Part shown: positions 25,381-34,638 of the stretch, in pieces
Numbering within the stretch: position 1 is the stretch's first letter
Layout of the letters: each line of letters opens with the position of its first letter
DNA from: Ruminococcus callidus
Lineage (GTDB): Bacteria > Bacillota > Clostridia > Oscillospirales > Ruminococcaceae
Length of the DNA: 64,000 nt
Reading direction: 5' to 3'
Assembly: GCF_020709055.1 (NCBI RefSeq)
Contig: NZ_JAJFCK010000002.1
Coordinates: 1-64,000 of the forward strand
The notes under the pieces: model-generated
Told to the model about the DNA's origin: nothing
The model's database searches: none
The model's input: only the letters and a program-made list of their open reading frames with translations
Program-made: the position numbers and the translations under genes

Positions 25381-26280
25381 TTACGATTTTTTCTTATTTT
25401 TCCAATAGTAGAATGCAGCACCACCAGCTCCGCCAACAATAACAGCTACAGCTGCTACAACAAAACGCATAGATGTGCCGTTTGCAGTTGTTTCCTCTGC
25501 CGACTCTGTTGTTGCATCAGTAGTATTTTCAGAAAGATTATCTTCACTATAATATCCATCACCACTTGGATTTACATGATCTACAGTTGCATTATCATCA
25601 TCACCATGATATGTTTTATTTTTTTCTGTATCATTAGAAGATCCTGTTCTACTGGAAAAACTATCTGCTGCACTCTCCTGTCCGAGATTGTCCTCTTCCT
25701 CTGAATCACCGTCCAACATCATAATATCTTCGTTTTCATCGTAGATGCCATAGTCTTCCGGAGACATATTTTCATACGGTTCATTCAAATATGTAAACTG
25801 ATACAATTTGTCATAGCTTTCTGTCATGTTTCCGGCTGCATCACAAAGCTGCCACGTGTCACCAGCATCTACAAATGTGTATGTTCCGGTATCTCGTACC
25901 AGTTCCCATACACCGTTTTCCTCATCAGCATCTTCATTGGCATAGGGTCCGGTATATTCCAACCAATCCAACCAAGCTTCATGAAAGTCATCCATTTTTC
26001 TATCTGATGTAATGTCAACATCGTCCAAAGAGTTACTGTATGAAGGTCCGTGATCATTATAATATTCCATAAATTCGTCCATTTTAGAATATTGATATGC
26101 TACCATTGGATAATTCTCAATACCACCCAGCTTCATAGATGGAGAAGTGAAGTTTTCCCAACTATACTCCAACAAAGCAACCTTTAACGTCTGCCGATCA
26201 GCTTCTGCATTTACTGTAAGCTGCATCGATGCGATTGCACATACACTGCTGAAAATTACAGCCCATTTTCTTATTTTCAT
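25381..26280 (-). CDS. Secreted, membrane-anchored acidic protein
   Basis: A 299-residue protein with an N-terminal signal peptide (Lys/Arg start, hydrophobic core, cleavage near VNA). A soluble domain rich in Trp and Tyr spans about 30-170 (FHEAWLDWLEYTGPY, GTYTFVDAGDTWQLCD). A long acidic Ser/Asn/Thr linker precedes a C-terminal transmembrane helix (VVAAVAVIVGGAGGAAFYYW) and a basic tail. The layout resembles the DUF4366 protein at 8.4-9.1 kb, although the domains differ. It could be an ICE surface or exclusion protein; that is only a guess from topology. Confidence 0.5.
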   Translation of the reverse strand: MKIRKWAVIFSSVCAIASMQLTVNAEADRQTLKVALLEYSWENFTSPSMKLGGIENYPMVAYQYSKMDEFMEYYNDHGPSYSNSLDDVDITSDRKMDDFHEAWLDWLEYTGPYANEDADEENGVWELVRDTGTYTFVDAGDTWQLCDAAGNMTESYDKLYQFTYLNEPYENMSPEDYGIYDENEDIMMLDGDSEEEDNLGQESAADSFSSRTGSSNDTEKNKTYHGDDDNATVDHVNPSGDGYYSEDNLSENTTDATTESAEETTANGTSMRFVVAAVAVIVGGAGGAAFYYWKNKKKS

Positions 26281-26383
26281 ATACTTTTTACTCCTTTTTG
26301 TTTCAATTTACTTGTTTCTACTCGCATTATACCAGAATATCAATTAAAATTCAATCCTATTCTGCTTGATTCCAAAAATAATA

Positions 26384-27349
26384 TTAAACTCTTTGTTTGC
26401 TTTCGTCGATGTTTGTCGAAAAATAGAAAGCCAGTGCCTTAGAAATCACATCTTCGATTTCCTCCGTTGCTGTTCCCTCCGGAAAATACCGGCTATAAGT
26501 CTTATAAGAGACACGCACGGCTTTTCGTTTGGGAGCATCAGACATACCACTCACGATTTCATGTACTTTTTCTTTTGTGAGTGTTCCTGCTGCGTTCCGA
26601 AGTTGTTTTGCAATCTTCATATCAATTTTGAAATTCTTCGCTTGTTCAAAAACAATACGCTGTTCTTCTTCTGACAAGAAGGAAAGTTCTACACCACTTC
26701 TAACGGCAAGCACTTTACTATCGATCCATTCTTTTAGATCATCATTCAACTTATTGATTCTGATTAGTTGTACAACGAATGTTCTGCAAAGTCCGTAGTC
26801 AGATGCAATGTTCTTTGCCGTATCGACCCCTTCATTTGACTTTTGACGCAATGCGTCAAAAGTTGCGACAGACTCACCATTTAGAATTTTCAGCTCTTTA
26901 ATAATATCATTTCGCTTCCCTTGGGAAAACATTTCATGATGCCGTTGTGCAATTACAGCAGCTTGCTCACTGACTTTCAGATTATTGAAACCACGCTGTA
27001 TGATGTTGCTCTCAATCACATACATCTCAGCTTCTTCCGCCGTCAGTCCTGTCTTCACAATTGCCGGAACTGTAGCTTTTCCAATGCTTTTCGCACAATT
27101 CCAACGATTATGCCCGATCAATATCTCATATTTCTGTACTGATGTTGACAACGGCTGTACGATTAGCGGAGTTAAAATCCCGTTTTGACGAATGCTTTCC
27201 TCCATATCCTCCTTTCGTTCTCCGGTATAAAGTTGGAATTTATGATTGTGATAGGGAATCAAGTTTTCAACGGGAATCTGTTGAATCTTATTTTCACTTC
27301 CTTCTTCAAAAGTTCCAAGCATCGTTTGCAAATCAAACGCAGCTGTCAT
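26384..27349 (-). CDS. parB: ParB/Spo0J-family partition protein
   Basis: A 321-residue protein. The ParB nuclease-like N-terminal domain is clear (ENLIPYHNHKFQLYTGERKE, ILTPLIVQPL, YEILIGHNRWNCAKSIG, ESNIIQRGFNNL). A helix-turn-helix region follows (IASDYGLCRTFVVQLIRIN). ParB binds parS-like sites and works with ParA in DNA segregation; in ICEs it stabilises the circular form. ATG 27349 is 8 nt after GGGAGG; a GTG at 27358 would overlap that site. It overlaps the upstream gene by 17 bases. ParA lies about 2.4 kb upstream in the same direction. Confidence 0.88.
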   Translation of the reverse strand: MTAAFDLQTMLGTFEEGSENKIQQIPVENLIPYHNHKFQLYTGERKEDMEESIRQNGILTPLIVQPLSTSVQKYEILIGHNRWNCAKSIGKATVPAIVKTGLTAEEAEMYVIESNIIQRGFNNLKVSEQAAVIAQRHHEMFSQGKRNDIIKELKILNGESVATFDALRQKSNEGVDTAKNIASDYGLCRTFVVQLIRINKLNDDLKEWIDSKVLAVRSGVELSFLSEEEQRIVFEQAKNFKIDMKIAKQLRNAAGTLTKEKVHEIVSGMSDAPKRKAVRVSYKTYSRYFPEGTATEEIEDVISKALAFYFSTNIDESKQRV

Positions 27350-27683
27350 CACCCACACCTCCCTCTATGCAATTCCAATAAGAATCCGCAGAATCAAATC
27401 CCCAAATAGCATAATCGCAAGTGTTGATCTCTTTCCATAAGGATTCACTTGTATTCGGAAATTGCTCCATCCAATCACAAAGCAGCCAGTCTTTCACATC
27501 AACATAGTCAAAACGTTCTAAATCAATACCATTACCACCTCGAAAAGCCGCATCTTGCACGTTTTGCATCACGAACAACATTTGCTCTAATGCCTTTGCA
27601 TATCGCTGTTCTTCTGATACTTCTGGATTCTGATGAAAAGCAGACATACAACGAAGCATTTTTTTCAAATCTTCAAATCTCAT
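27333..27683 (-). CDS. Hypothetical ICE protein
   Basis: A 116-residue protein with several Trp and Cys residues (DVKDWLLCDWMEQFPNTSES, YAIWGFDSADSYWNC). ATG 27683 has AAGGAGAAAG just upstream; the longer frame has none. The 3' end overlaps parB. No known family recognised. Confidence 0.5.
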   Translation of the reverse strand: MRFEDLKKMLRCMSAFHQNPEVSEEQRYAKALEQMLFVMQNVQDAAFRGGNGIDLERFDYVDVKDWLLCDWMEQFPNTSESLWKEINTCDYAIWGFDSADSYWNCIEGGVGDDSCV

Positions 27684-27736
27684 ATTCTTTCTCCTTGTAA
27701 TAGTTTCTTTTGATGACATCTTGCGTTCTGTGGCTT

Positions 27737-28435
27737 TTATTCCATACCAGAAATCATAAATCTAACGCTTTTCTCATAAATGTCACCAAGAACAATCAGA
27801 TCAGAAAAATTGAATGGATAATCTCTAAGTGCATCTTTATGTTTCTTATCACTTAATATAAAATCAGCCTTGCAGCATAGAAACTCATCGGGAATTTGCT
27901 CGCCAGAACAAATTCCTAAGTTATGTAAAACAATTCTGCTAAGCTGCATCTGCATATTAGCGATAATCGGATTATTATTTACATTATCAAAGATCGCAAG
28001 CAGCTTATCCCAACCACGTTCACTTATATTTGCAGTTGTTCTACATGATTGCCTTTCAACAAACTTTTTCTCATATCCACAAAGGAAAAGAATGCTGCAA
28101 TTGGCGAATACGGCTATCTCATTCAGATATTCATCCTTTAAGGGGCTACCTACCTCTAAGGAAATAGTTCTTGCTGAAGTCAACTCATTTCCCCACAACT
28201 CCTGACTTACCACAGCACCTACACCATTATCACTATGTTCTTCTCCCAAAAGAAACCCAACTGTACACTCAAGCTTTTGAGAAATTTGAATGAGCACTGC
28301 ATAACTAGGATTCCCACCATGTTTCCAGTTGGTCACATTACTTTTACTCAATCCCAGATCTGCAACTAGAGAACTGGGCGAATATCCTTTTTCTTTGCAG
28401 CGTGTTTTGAACGCATTATAATCCACAAATCTCAC
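27737..28435 (-). CDS. XRE-family transcriptional regulator
   Basis: A 232-residue protein. An N-terminal helix-turn-helix of Cro/C1 type spans residues 8-65 (YSPSSLVADLGLSKSNVTNW, then QISQKLECTVGFLLGE). The C-terminal 160 residues are a sensor or dimerisation domain that I do not recognise. It overlaps the upstream XRE gene by 4 bases (ATGA), so the two regulators are made together and probably control ICE genes. Confidence 0.75.
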   Translation of the reverse strand: MRFVDYNAFKTRCKEKGYSPSSLVADLGLSKSNVTNWKHGGNPSYAVLIQISQKLECTVGFLLGEEHSDNGVGAVVSQELWGNELTSARTISLEVGSPLKDEYLNEIAVFANCSILFLCGYEKKFVERQSCRTTANISERGWDKLLAIFDNVNNNPIIANMQMQLSRIVLHNLGICSGEQIPDEFLCCKADFILSDKKHKDALRDYPFNFSDLIVLGDIYEKSVRFMISGME

Positions 28436-29346
28436 TCCTCATTTTCTGAAAACCGGTATCTCCAAAAGTCATACATATTTCTTGTAATCTTATGAAATCG
28501 AATTTCTTCCTGCTTTTCCCACCACAATTTCAATAAACTCTGTAGTTCATTATCTTCAAACTGTAAAAGAAACTTCCCGTCTTCCTTTTTAATCTTTATC
28601 CCATGAATGTCTTCCAATGCAAACAGCAGCTGCATGGTGTCGGCTATATCTGAAACACAAAAAGCTTGTAATGAAACCTGCAAAACACTTGCAAGTTTCT
28701 TTTTCAATTGCATATTGGGATTTCTGGATCCCTGTTCATACTGTGCCACTCGCACACCGGCAGTATTTTCACCAAATTCAATCGCCATACCTAATTCAGC
28801 TTGTGTCAAGCCTTGCATTTGGCGAATTTTACGAATACGGTTTCCAAGTACATTTTTTCCACTATGCCTTTGTAAGTTTAATGCAGCCTTTTCTACATTC
28901 TCATCTTCATGAAGATAGTAATATCTCATCCACTGCTCTATTCCCGGATACATTTTTTCTATGACAGTAAAAAGAAAACAATCCATTTCTTCAATGTTTT
29001 GAATATCCTGATATTTTTTTGTTTTCCCCTCATTCCATTCATGCCAAATCAAATTCAATTCATCTGCGAGTGGAACCAGCAGATGCTGATTTACTGCATA
29101 TAAAATCTCATTGTACATTTCGCTATAAGTCATAACGGGTTCTTTATCGATCTCCCCCATTTTGCTGAATAAAGGCTGCTCTGCCCATTTCAATTCTCGA
29201 ATTACATCGATTATGAAACCGCCTATTGCAATCAACTGTTTCCATTCAGGAAGATCTCCATCCAAATACAACTGAATCGACTTCAATTTTCTGACTAGAT
29301 TCTCATTTTGTCCATTCTTGTTGATGTATTCCTTCGTAAATTCCAT
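28432..29346 (-). CDS. XRE-family regulator with long N-terminal domain
   Basis: A 304-residue protein. Residues 1-160 are helical with no recognised family. An XRE helix-turn-helix lies at about 165-230 (NRIRKIRQMQGLTQAELGMA, VAQYEQGSRNPNMQLKKKLA), followed by about 70 residues that may bind a partner or ligand. A DNA-binding domain in the middle of the chain is unusual for simple repressors. It is in operon with the downstream XRE gene. Confidence 0.7.
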   Translation of the reverse strand: MEFTKEYINKNGQNENLVRKLKSIQLYLDGDLPEWKQLIAIGGFIIDVIRELKWAEQPLFSKMGEIDKEPVMTYSEMYNEILYAVNQHLLVPLADELNLIWHEWNEGKTKKYQDIQNIEEMDCFLFTVIEKMYPGIEQWMRYYYLHEDENVEKAALNLQRHSGKNVLGNRIRKIRQMQGLTQAELGMAIEFGENTAGVRVAQYEQGSRNPNMQLKKKLASVLQVSLQAFCVSDIADTMQLLFALEDIHGIKIKKEDGKFLLQFEDNELQSLLKLWWEKQEEIRFHKITRNMYDFWRYRFSENEE

Positions 29347-29365
29347 GTTTTCTCCTACCTATAAA

Positions 29366-29758
29366 TCAAATCTCTGATGGTGCTACCCTGTGCAGCAATT
29401 TCATTCTCTCCTTTTTGATTTCACTGATTGTGAGATCTGCTTTTATCAGTAAATCCATACAAGCCCACAACAGCCGTTTGGTATCAAAATCTTGTTCGCA
29501 TTCAAAAGTATACGCACTGATCATGCCGTCTTTATCCAATTCCATATGAATGCCCTCTACAAGCTGCTGGACAAAAATCTGTATCTCATTTTCATAGCTA
29601 TTTCGCAAAAAGCATCTCTGAAAACAATCTTCGTCTGTTTCTGAAAAGGCAGATGTCCGAAGAAATCCAAATGCCAAATCATTGTTGCTATCTTTTAGAT
29701 ACCATTTCTCGCCATTCTTCTTTTCGTCATAAGTCTTAATTCTGATTTGTTTCATCAT
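29366..29758 (-). CDS. Hypothetical ICE protein coupled to parA
   Basis: A 130-residue protein with mixed alpha/beta character ([20 protein letters not shown] at the start, [15 protein letters not shown] near the end). Its start overlaps the parA stop by 4 bases, so expression is tied to ParA. No family recognised. Confidence 0.5.
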   Translation of the reverse strand: MMKQIRIKTYDEKKNGEKWYLKDSNNDLAFGFLRTSAFSETDEDCFQRCFLRNSYENEIQIFVQQLVEGIHMELDKDGMISAYTFECEQDFDTKRLLWACMDLLIKADLTISEIKKERMKLLHRVAPSEI

Positions 29759-30555
29759 CTGCCCCCCCTAATTCCCTGTAAGTCATCATACTGTATGATC
29801 TCCTCTGCAAGAGCAGCATATTCTGCTCCCAACTTTGTACGTACAGCAATCATGTTTCCAGCAGCTGCCGCTTTTGCAGCTTCCACACTGTTGTGAATAA
29901 CAGTATGAAACAATACATCCTCGTATTGCTGTCCCATTTGCCACATAACTTCTCGACTGATCGTTGTCCGGTCATTTACCATCGTCGGCAAAATCCCTCT
30001 CATACGCAGCGTAGGATTTACCATAGAGCGAATTTGCTGATAGAGGTTCATAAGAGAACGCAATCCGTCCATTGCAAATTTTTGTGACTGCACAGGAACA
30101 ATCATTTCATCAGCTGCAACCAATGCATTGATAAGAAGAATCCCCAAAGAGGGAAGACAATCCACCAACACATAATCGTACTTCTCTACCACCTCCGGCA
30201 AAAGAATACGCTTTAAGACGCTTTCTCGTGCAAAAGCCGGTATCATTCTCATTTCAGCACTTGCAAGATTTATATCAGAAGGAATATAGTCGATGTGATA
30301 TTTCACATTGCAATAGATGCCTTGCTGCACCTGTAGAGGCGTCACCATACTTTGTTCGATTACTTCAAGAATCAAATCTGTAATCATCACATCGCCAATT
30401 TCAAATCCAAGATAAGCTGTCAAATTTGCCTGTGGATCTAAGTCTACCAACAGTACCTCTTTCTTTTTGGCTGCCAATGCTGCCGCAAGGTTAAACGTCG
30501 TAGTTGTTTTTCCTACACCGCCCTTCTGATTACAAATCGCAATTATCTTTCCCAT
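29755..30555 (-). CDS. parA: ParA-family partition ATPase
   Basis: A 266-residue Walker-type ATPase. The deviant Walker A KGGVGKTT is at residues 10-17, the A' motif [17 protein letters not shown] follows near 35-50, and the Walker [16 protein letters not shown] lies near 125. It lacks an N-terminal regulatory domain. With ParB it positions or segregates the element. An iteron-like array and a small zinc-ribbon gene lie immediately upstream. Confidence 0.92.
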   Translation of the reverse strand: MGKIIAICNQKGGVGKTTTTFNLAAALAAKKKEVLLVDLDPQANLTAYLGFEIGDVMITDLILEVIEQSMVTPLQVQQGIYCNVKYHIDYIPSDINLASAEMRMIPAFARESVLKRILLPEVVEKYDYVLVDCLPSLGILLINALVAADEMIVPVQSQKFAMDGLRSLMNLYQQIRSMVNPTLRMRGILPTMVNDRTTISREVMWQMGQQYEDVLFHTVIHNSVEAAKAAAAGNMIAVRTKLGAEYAALAEEIIQYDDLQGIRGGR

Positions 30556-30570
30556 AAATACACACTCCTT

Positions 30571-30834
30571 TTAGTTCACCATGTTCCGAAGCATTTGAAT
30601 CTGCATTCGCAGCTCTGTTACTTCATCCTGCAAGTTTTCAGCTGTCTTCTTGGCTTGCTCCAACTCACGCCGTTTTTTGTCACGATACCTTTTCGAACGA
30701 ATCCGACTATTTTGACGATCAGTCAGTTTTTTACACTCTGAACAGTACTGCTTCGAAATCAACGCAAAATAATCTGTATCATAGACATTTCCGATCTCTT
30801 TGCCGCAAATTTTACAGCGTTTTAATTCTAACAT
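30571..30834 (-). CDS. Small zinc-ribbon coiled-coil protein
   Basis: An 87-residue protein. A CKICG...CSEC pair (Cys at 8, 11, 32, 35) should bind zinc. It is followed by a very basic segment (RQNSRIRSKRYRDKKRRELE) and a C-terminal leucine-zipper-like coil. The layout is that of a small dimeric DNA-binding protein, perhaps an adaptor or regulator of the par operon. AGAAAGGAG lies before the ATG. It is the first gene after the repeat array at 30,856-30,990, which is a natural candidate binding site. Confidence 0.55.
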   Translation of the reverse strand: MLELKRCKICGKEIGNVYDTDYFALISKQYCSECKKLTDRQNSRIRSKRYRDKKRRELEQAKKTAENLQDEVTELRMQIQMLRNMVN

Positions 30835-30855
30835 TGCAAACTCCTTTCTGTTTCC

Positions 30856-30990
30856 GTTGCATCACGCAAACATTCTAAAAACGATTGCGTTCGTCACGGA
30901 TACATCTGTTTCAGTTCGTCACGAAATCATTCCAAAAGCCTTTTCATTCGTCACGCAAACGTTTTTTTCTCCCCGTTTGTGTGACGAACA
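30856..30990. repeat. Iteron-like array upstream of the par operon
   Basis: Four direct copies of a motif near TTCGTCACGNAANCATT have their TCACG cores at 30862, 30894, 30919 and 30951 (spacings 32, 25, 32). An inverted copy (GTGACGAAC) is at 30981-30989. The array fills the gap between two minus-strand genes. It may be a partition site for ParB, an operator, or a replication iteron set. Confidence 0.75.
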
Positions 30991-30997
30991 GTCCGAT

Positions 30998-31351
30998 TTA
31001 GCCGCTTTTCAAAAGTCTCCGAAGGAGAGTTCTTTGACGAGTTCGCTCATGCATTAAAAATTGAATCAATTCGCCGCAAGTAGTGTTCTCGGAAAAATCT
31101 CCATCTAACCATAATTCCAACTCTTTTTCTTCACCATTACAATCAAACCATTGCAATGTCAGCACACCCTCACGATTTCCTCGACGATACATCTGCATAT
31201 CCGTAATCATATCTTCCAAACTTTGAATATCCTCATTAACCATAGACATCTGTTCTACTCTTTTTTGTGCTGCAACATAATCAAAGTATCCGAATTCCGA
31301 ATCACGCTCTTCCGATAAAAGTCGATGTGCCAATTGGCGTAACAATCCCAT
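30998..31351 (-). CDS. Hypothetical ICE protein
   Basis: A 117-residue, mostly helical protein with basic ends (MGLLRQLAHRLLSEERDSEF, RTRQRTLLRRLLKSG) and a middle beta segment (VLTLQWFDCNGEEKELELWL). No family recognised. It sits between ssb and the repeat array in the minus-strand ICE operon. Confidence 0.5.
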   Translation of the reverse strand: MGLLRQLAHRLLSEERDSEFGYFDYVAAQKRVEQMSMVNEDIQSLEDMITDMQMYRRGNREGVLTLQWFDCNGEEKELELWLDGDFSENTTCGELIQFLMHERTRQRTLLRRLLKSG

Positions 31352-31381
31352 TTTCTCACCTCATGTAAAAATCAGTTTCTA

Positions 31382-31825
31382 CTAAAACGGAACTTCTTCG
31401 TCTGAAAGAATTTCTTCAAACTCGGATAAATCAAGATCTGAACTCCAACCATTTTCCTCTGGGTGTTCTGCCGTATCCTGTATTGCAGAATGCTCCGTTT
31501 CTTTCATGTACTGCTTTGATTTTTCTCCTGTAAAATAGATATTTTCCGCCAGCACTTCCATCGTAAAACATCGCTTTCCGTCTTTTTCATATGATCTTGT
31601 CCGAAGCATTCCTTCCAGTGCAATCATACTGCCCTTTCTGAACCACTCCCACAAAAACTTCGCCCTATTGTTCCATGCCACACAGCGGATAAAATCAACC
31701 TGTTCTTTCTTTTTTCGCTCACAGGCGATTACTACATTACAAACACATTTCTGCGTTTCCGCATCGATCATATGCAGTTCTGGATCAGCGGTCAAACGTC
31801 CCATTAACACAACATGATTTAGCAT
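31382..31825 (-). CDS. ssb: Single-stranded DNA-binding protein
   Basis: A 147-residue SSB. The OB fold begins MLNHVVLMGRLTADPEL and runs to about residue 110 (FIRCVAWNNRAKFLWEWFRK, GSMIALEGMLRTRSY). An acidic linker leads to the C-terminal tip DEEVPF, which recruits partner proteins. ICE-encoded SSB coats the transferred strand and supports replication in the recipient. Confidence 0.92.
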   Translation of the reverse strand: MLNHVVLMGRLTADPELHMIDAETQKCVCNVVIACERKKKEQVDFIRCVAWNNRAKFLWEWFRKGSMIALEGMLRTRSYEKDGKRCFTMEVLAENIYFTGEKSKQYMKETEHSAIQDTAEHPEENGWSSDLDLSEFEEILSDEEVPF

Positions 31826-31851
31826 TTACTATCATACCTTTCTACTCATAT

Positions 31852-32124
31852 CTACTCATAAATTTCAACTTCAGTTACCCAACTCAACAACTGGATCCCA
31901 TCCTCTGTTAATGAATACTGTTGGGTGTCGTTTGCTGTCATCAATCCCAGATACAAAAGTTCCTGTAAAGCAACTACATTACTTTCATCTCTACAGATGC
32001 AATTTTGATGAATCTGAAAAGACTTGTACTTCCACCCACGCAAACGGGTTCCATTAAAAGAAATTGTACGTTTCATCAACTCGATCTGTTCGAATGTGAT
32101 ATTGCAATAATCCCGATACCGCAT
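31852..32124 (-). CDS. Hypothetical ICE protein
   Basis: A 90-residue protein with a predicted winged-helix-like end (VALQELLYLGLMTANDTQQY, SLTEDGIQLLSW). It lies between relaxase and ssb. The function is unknown; a small DNA-binding role is possible from the C-terminal pattern. Confidence 0.45.
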   Translation of the reverse strand: MRYRDYCNITFEQIELMKRTISFNGTRLRGWKYKSFQIHQNCICRDESNVVALQELLYLGLMTANDTQQYSLTEDGIQLLSWVTEVEIYE

Positions 32125-32144
32125 AAACTTTCTCCAACCCCTCT

Positions 32145-33530
32145 TTAATACAATTCATCATCTTTCTTCTGCTGATTCTCCTGCACTTGCTGCTGACTGT
32201 GAAGATATTCCTCAATAGTAGTACGTGCATAATCCAATTCTTTTAACTCGGCTACTACTTGACGAAATACTCCATTTTGAACATTTCTCTGTTCTATCAG
32301 CTTATCTCGCTCCTGTGAAAGCCGTTCCAAACTTGGAATCTTCCGGTCTGGGAATCGTTCCAAAAGAGCCGATTTAGCATCTGAAAACTGTTGCAGCTCT
32401 TGCTTGTGCTCCTTTTCATACTTTTTTCGGAATGTAGCACTCTGATACGCATCATAAAACGGCTTGTACTTTTTGTATTTCTTCACAAGCTTTATTGTAT
32501 CTGTCACAGTTTCAATCTGACGTTGCAGCTTGTTCAGATCTCCTACTAACTGCACACGCTGCCCATATGTCAAAATAGACCGTTGTTCTAATTCTTCTTG
32601 AGTTGCAATTCCTTTTTCTGTGAGGTAATTCAGAATCTTAGAAGCCTCTTTCATATTCTGAATTTCAGCCCATCTTGACAATCCCTTTGCCTGTTGAAAC
32701 TTCTCCGCAGAAGTATCATACAAACGAGTCTTCTGCGTGGACGTTGTTCGTCCAGTTCGCAGTAACTGATAATTGTCAATTCGCTTTCGAATTTGTTTTT
32801 CCTCATAATACCAGCCCAGTGTTCGAGAACGACAAAATCGCTTCATACCCTCTAAGCAATATTTCAAAGAAATCACATTCTCCGGACGATAAACTACATT
32901 CACATCTTGTTGCTTTAGCTGATAAAGGAAATCATCGAAACCAGTGCAGTTCATGATTGCAGCATCAATCTTATCTTTTAGTTTTGCTTTCCATGAACGG
33001 TTCTGTCGAGCCATGTCCCATTCATAATGACTCTTACCTTTTCCTTGTTTCGGATTTTCAATTACATTCAAACCATATTCTCTGCACAAAGCATCACTGA
33101 TTTCCTGCAATCTTTCCTTTTCGTGCCCACCTCGATTCTCTTGATATTCGAAGCTTCGAAAGGTTTCCATATTGGTATTGCAAAAGATAATATGATTATG
33201 AATGTGATCCTTATCAATGTGCGTTGCAAGCACATATTGATAATCATCATGCAAAAAGCTTTTTACAAGTTTTCTGCCAATTTCCATTGCTTCATCAGGT
33301 GTGATTTCATCGGGCAAAAAAGATTGTATCATATGCTTGGCAAGCACATCTCCTCGACCAGTTCCCATGCTTCTGGTTTCCATAAAATCTTCTGCAATTA
33401 AATTTGCCTGAAATGGTGCACAGCAAAATGTTTCAATCAATCTGCCTTGTTCAGTTTTTTCAGGTTTCATGATGTAGGCAATTGCTTTTGACAGCGTAGA
33501 ACGGATTGAATGGATTTTAGTGACCGCCAT
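32145..33530 (-). CDS. Relaxase (MobA/VirD2-like)
   Basis: A 461-residue relaxase. The N-terminal domain carries a candidate catalytic Tyr19 (AIAYIMKPEK) and the metal-binding histidine triad in HIDKDHIHNHI (H104, H109, H111 and H113). The C-terminal 200 residues are a long coiled coil. It nicks oriT and pilots the strand to the recipient. It begins inside mobC (64-base overlap) with GAGGAAAT before its ATG, so both are translated together. Confidence 0.93.
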   Translation of the reverse strand: MAVTKIHSIRSTLSKAIAYIMKPEKTEQGRLIETFCCAPFQANLIAEDFMETRSMGTGRGDVLAKHMIQSFLPDEITPDEAMEIGRKLVKSFLHDDYQYVLATHIDKDHIHNHIIFCNTNMETFRSFEYQENRGGHEKERLQEISDALCREYGLNVIENPKQGKGKSHYEWDMARQNRSWKAKLKDKIDAAIMNCTGFDDFLYQLKQQDVNVVYRPENVISLKYCLEGMKRFCRSRTLGWYYEEKQIRKRIDNYQLLRTGRTTSTQKTRLYDTSAEKFQQAKGLSRWAEIQNMKEASKILNYLTEKGIATQEELEQRSILTYGQRVQLVGDLNKLQRQIETVTDTIKLVKKYKKYKPFYDAYQSATFRKKYEKEHKQELQQFSDAKSALLERFPDRKIPSLERLSQERDKLIEQRNVQNGVFRQVVAELKELDYARTTIEEYLHSQQQVQENQQKKDDELY

Positions 33531-33826
33531 ATTTCCTCATACCTTTCTTGCAATTCCACAAAATCCTCCTTGTACAGAATTCCACTTTGATTCACTCGAA
33601 TTGCAATTTGGTTTACATTGTTCCCGATACGCTGTAAACTTTGCTGCAAGTCTTTCAGCAAAGCCGAATCATAACGAATGATCATTCCCGTAATTGCCAT
33701 TTTGCGAAGATAATCAGACATCGTAGAGCAACCAGAACATTGCAATTTCTGCATGATGTATGCATATTCTTCTTGCGTAACACGGCACTTAATGCAAACT
33801 GTTCGATTTCCAGAAAAATCCGACAT
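33467..33826 (-). CDS. mobC: MobC-like relaxosome accessory protein
   Basis: A 119-residue protein. A ribbon-helix-helix-like start (NRTVCIKCRVTQEEYAYIM, SDYLRKMAI) is followed by the MobC core LQSLQRIGNNVNQIAIRVNQ, the family hallmark. MobC proteins bind oriT and help the relaxase open the strands. A strong GAAAGGAGGTGAT precedes the ATG. The oriT-like hairpin cluster begins about 110 bases upstream. Confidence 0.87.
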   Translation of the reverse strand: MSDFSGNRTVCIKCRVTQEEYAYIMQKLQCSGCSTMSDYLRKMAITGMIIRYDSALLKDLQQSLQRIGNNVNQIAIRVNQSGILYKEDFVELQERYEEIWRSLKSIQSVLRCQKQLPTS

Positions 33827-33938
33827 GATATATCACCTCCTTTCTTTCAAACAAGGTGTTTTTGGTTTTGGGCTTTTGGAATAAAAGCTGTGATATTCTA
33901 TTTTTCACGAAGTGCGAAAAATGCAAAAATGGGGTTTT

Positions 33939-34058
33939 AGGGGTATCCCTTAACAAGCATGATTTTCGAAGAAAATCGCTATTTGTGGCACAAATAGCTT
34001 GCTTGCTACTCTGGGGAACGCCCTACGGGTGTTCCAGCCACCCACGGGCTCTGCCCGT
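33939..34058. other. Candidate origin of transfer (oriT)
   Basis: Five inverted repeats lie side by side: AGGGG/TCCCT (33939-33951), GATTTTC/GAAAATC (33961-33977), GCTATTTGTG/CACAAATAGC (33978-33998), GGAACGCCC/GGGTGTTCC (34015-34035) and ACGGGC/GCCCGT (34044-34058). The cluster is non-coding and directly upstream of mobC and the relaxase gene, the usual place for oriT. The nick site is not identified. Confidence 0.65.
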
Positions 34059-34600
34059 TAAGATTAGGGAACCAATCCGCTAAAAAGGATACTCTCTGCC
34101 CAGCAAGCAAATTGTTGCGTGACAACAAAAATGCAGATAGAGCACACAACAATATGAGCTGTTTCAGGGAAAAGAAGATTTCCTGATAAAAAGGCTGTTT
34201 GTCAAAAATGCACCCTCACTATATATACCGAATCCAACAAGCAAGTTATCGGTACTTTTTTCAGAAAATCTCAAAAATTGTAGAAATACACAAAAAGAAT
34301 TTTTTAGGATTGTAGATATAGCACAAAACAAAAAAGAGCCATTCTCAAATAAGAATGACTCTTTCAAAAAGATATAGAAAAAAAGAAAATGGACTCCAGA
34401 AAAAATCCAGAGTCCATAATCTGTGCGGCAGCGGCATCTTCATTGCATCAGATACCTGTCAATCATTTTGCAGAAAAAAGCAAAAGAACGGATAGAATCC
34501 GAGGAAATTGCTGATTCTCCGTCATTTTGGGACAGAAAGGGAGCAATATCAACGCTTTTTCTAAAAAATGTGCCTAATATTCTCAAATATCACAAAGTTT
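34059..34600. other. Non-coding ICE end region with several hairpins
   Basis: No convincing gene. Short hairpins are present: TACCGA/TCGGTA followed by T (34226-34261), AAGAG...CTCTT near 34330-34365, and GGACTC/GAGTCC near 34393-34417, which look like terminators. The AT-rich composition of the ICE continues up to about here. Confidence 0.5.
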
Positions 34601-34603
34601 TGC

Positions 34604-34632
34604 TTGACATCATAACTGAAATGTGATACAAT
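34604..34632 (+). promoter_or_regulatory. Promoter of an unidentified small RNA
   Basis: TTGACA (34604-34609), 17-nt spacer, TACAAT (34627-34632). Confidence 0.75.
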
Positions 34633-34638
34633 GATAAA

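Noticed and set aside
33856..34083. 75-residue plus-strand frame across the hairpin cluster
   Set aside because: It spans all five inverted repeats of the candidate oriT, has no ribosome site and lies divergent to mobC; the hairpins explain the sequence.
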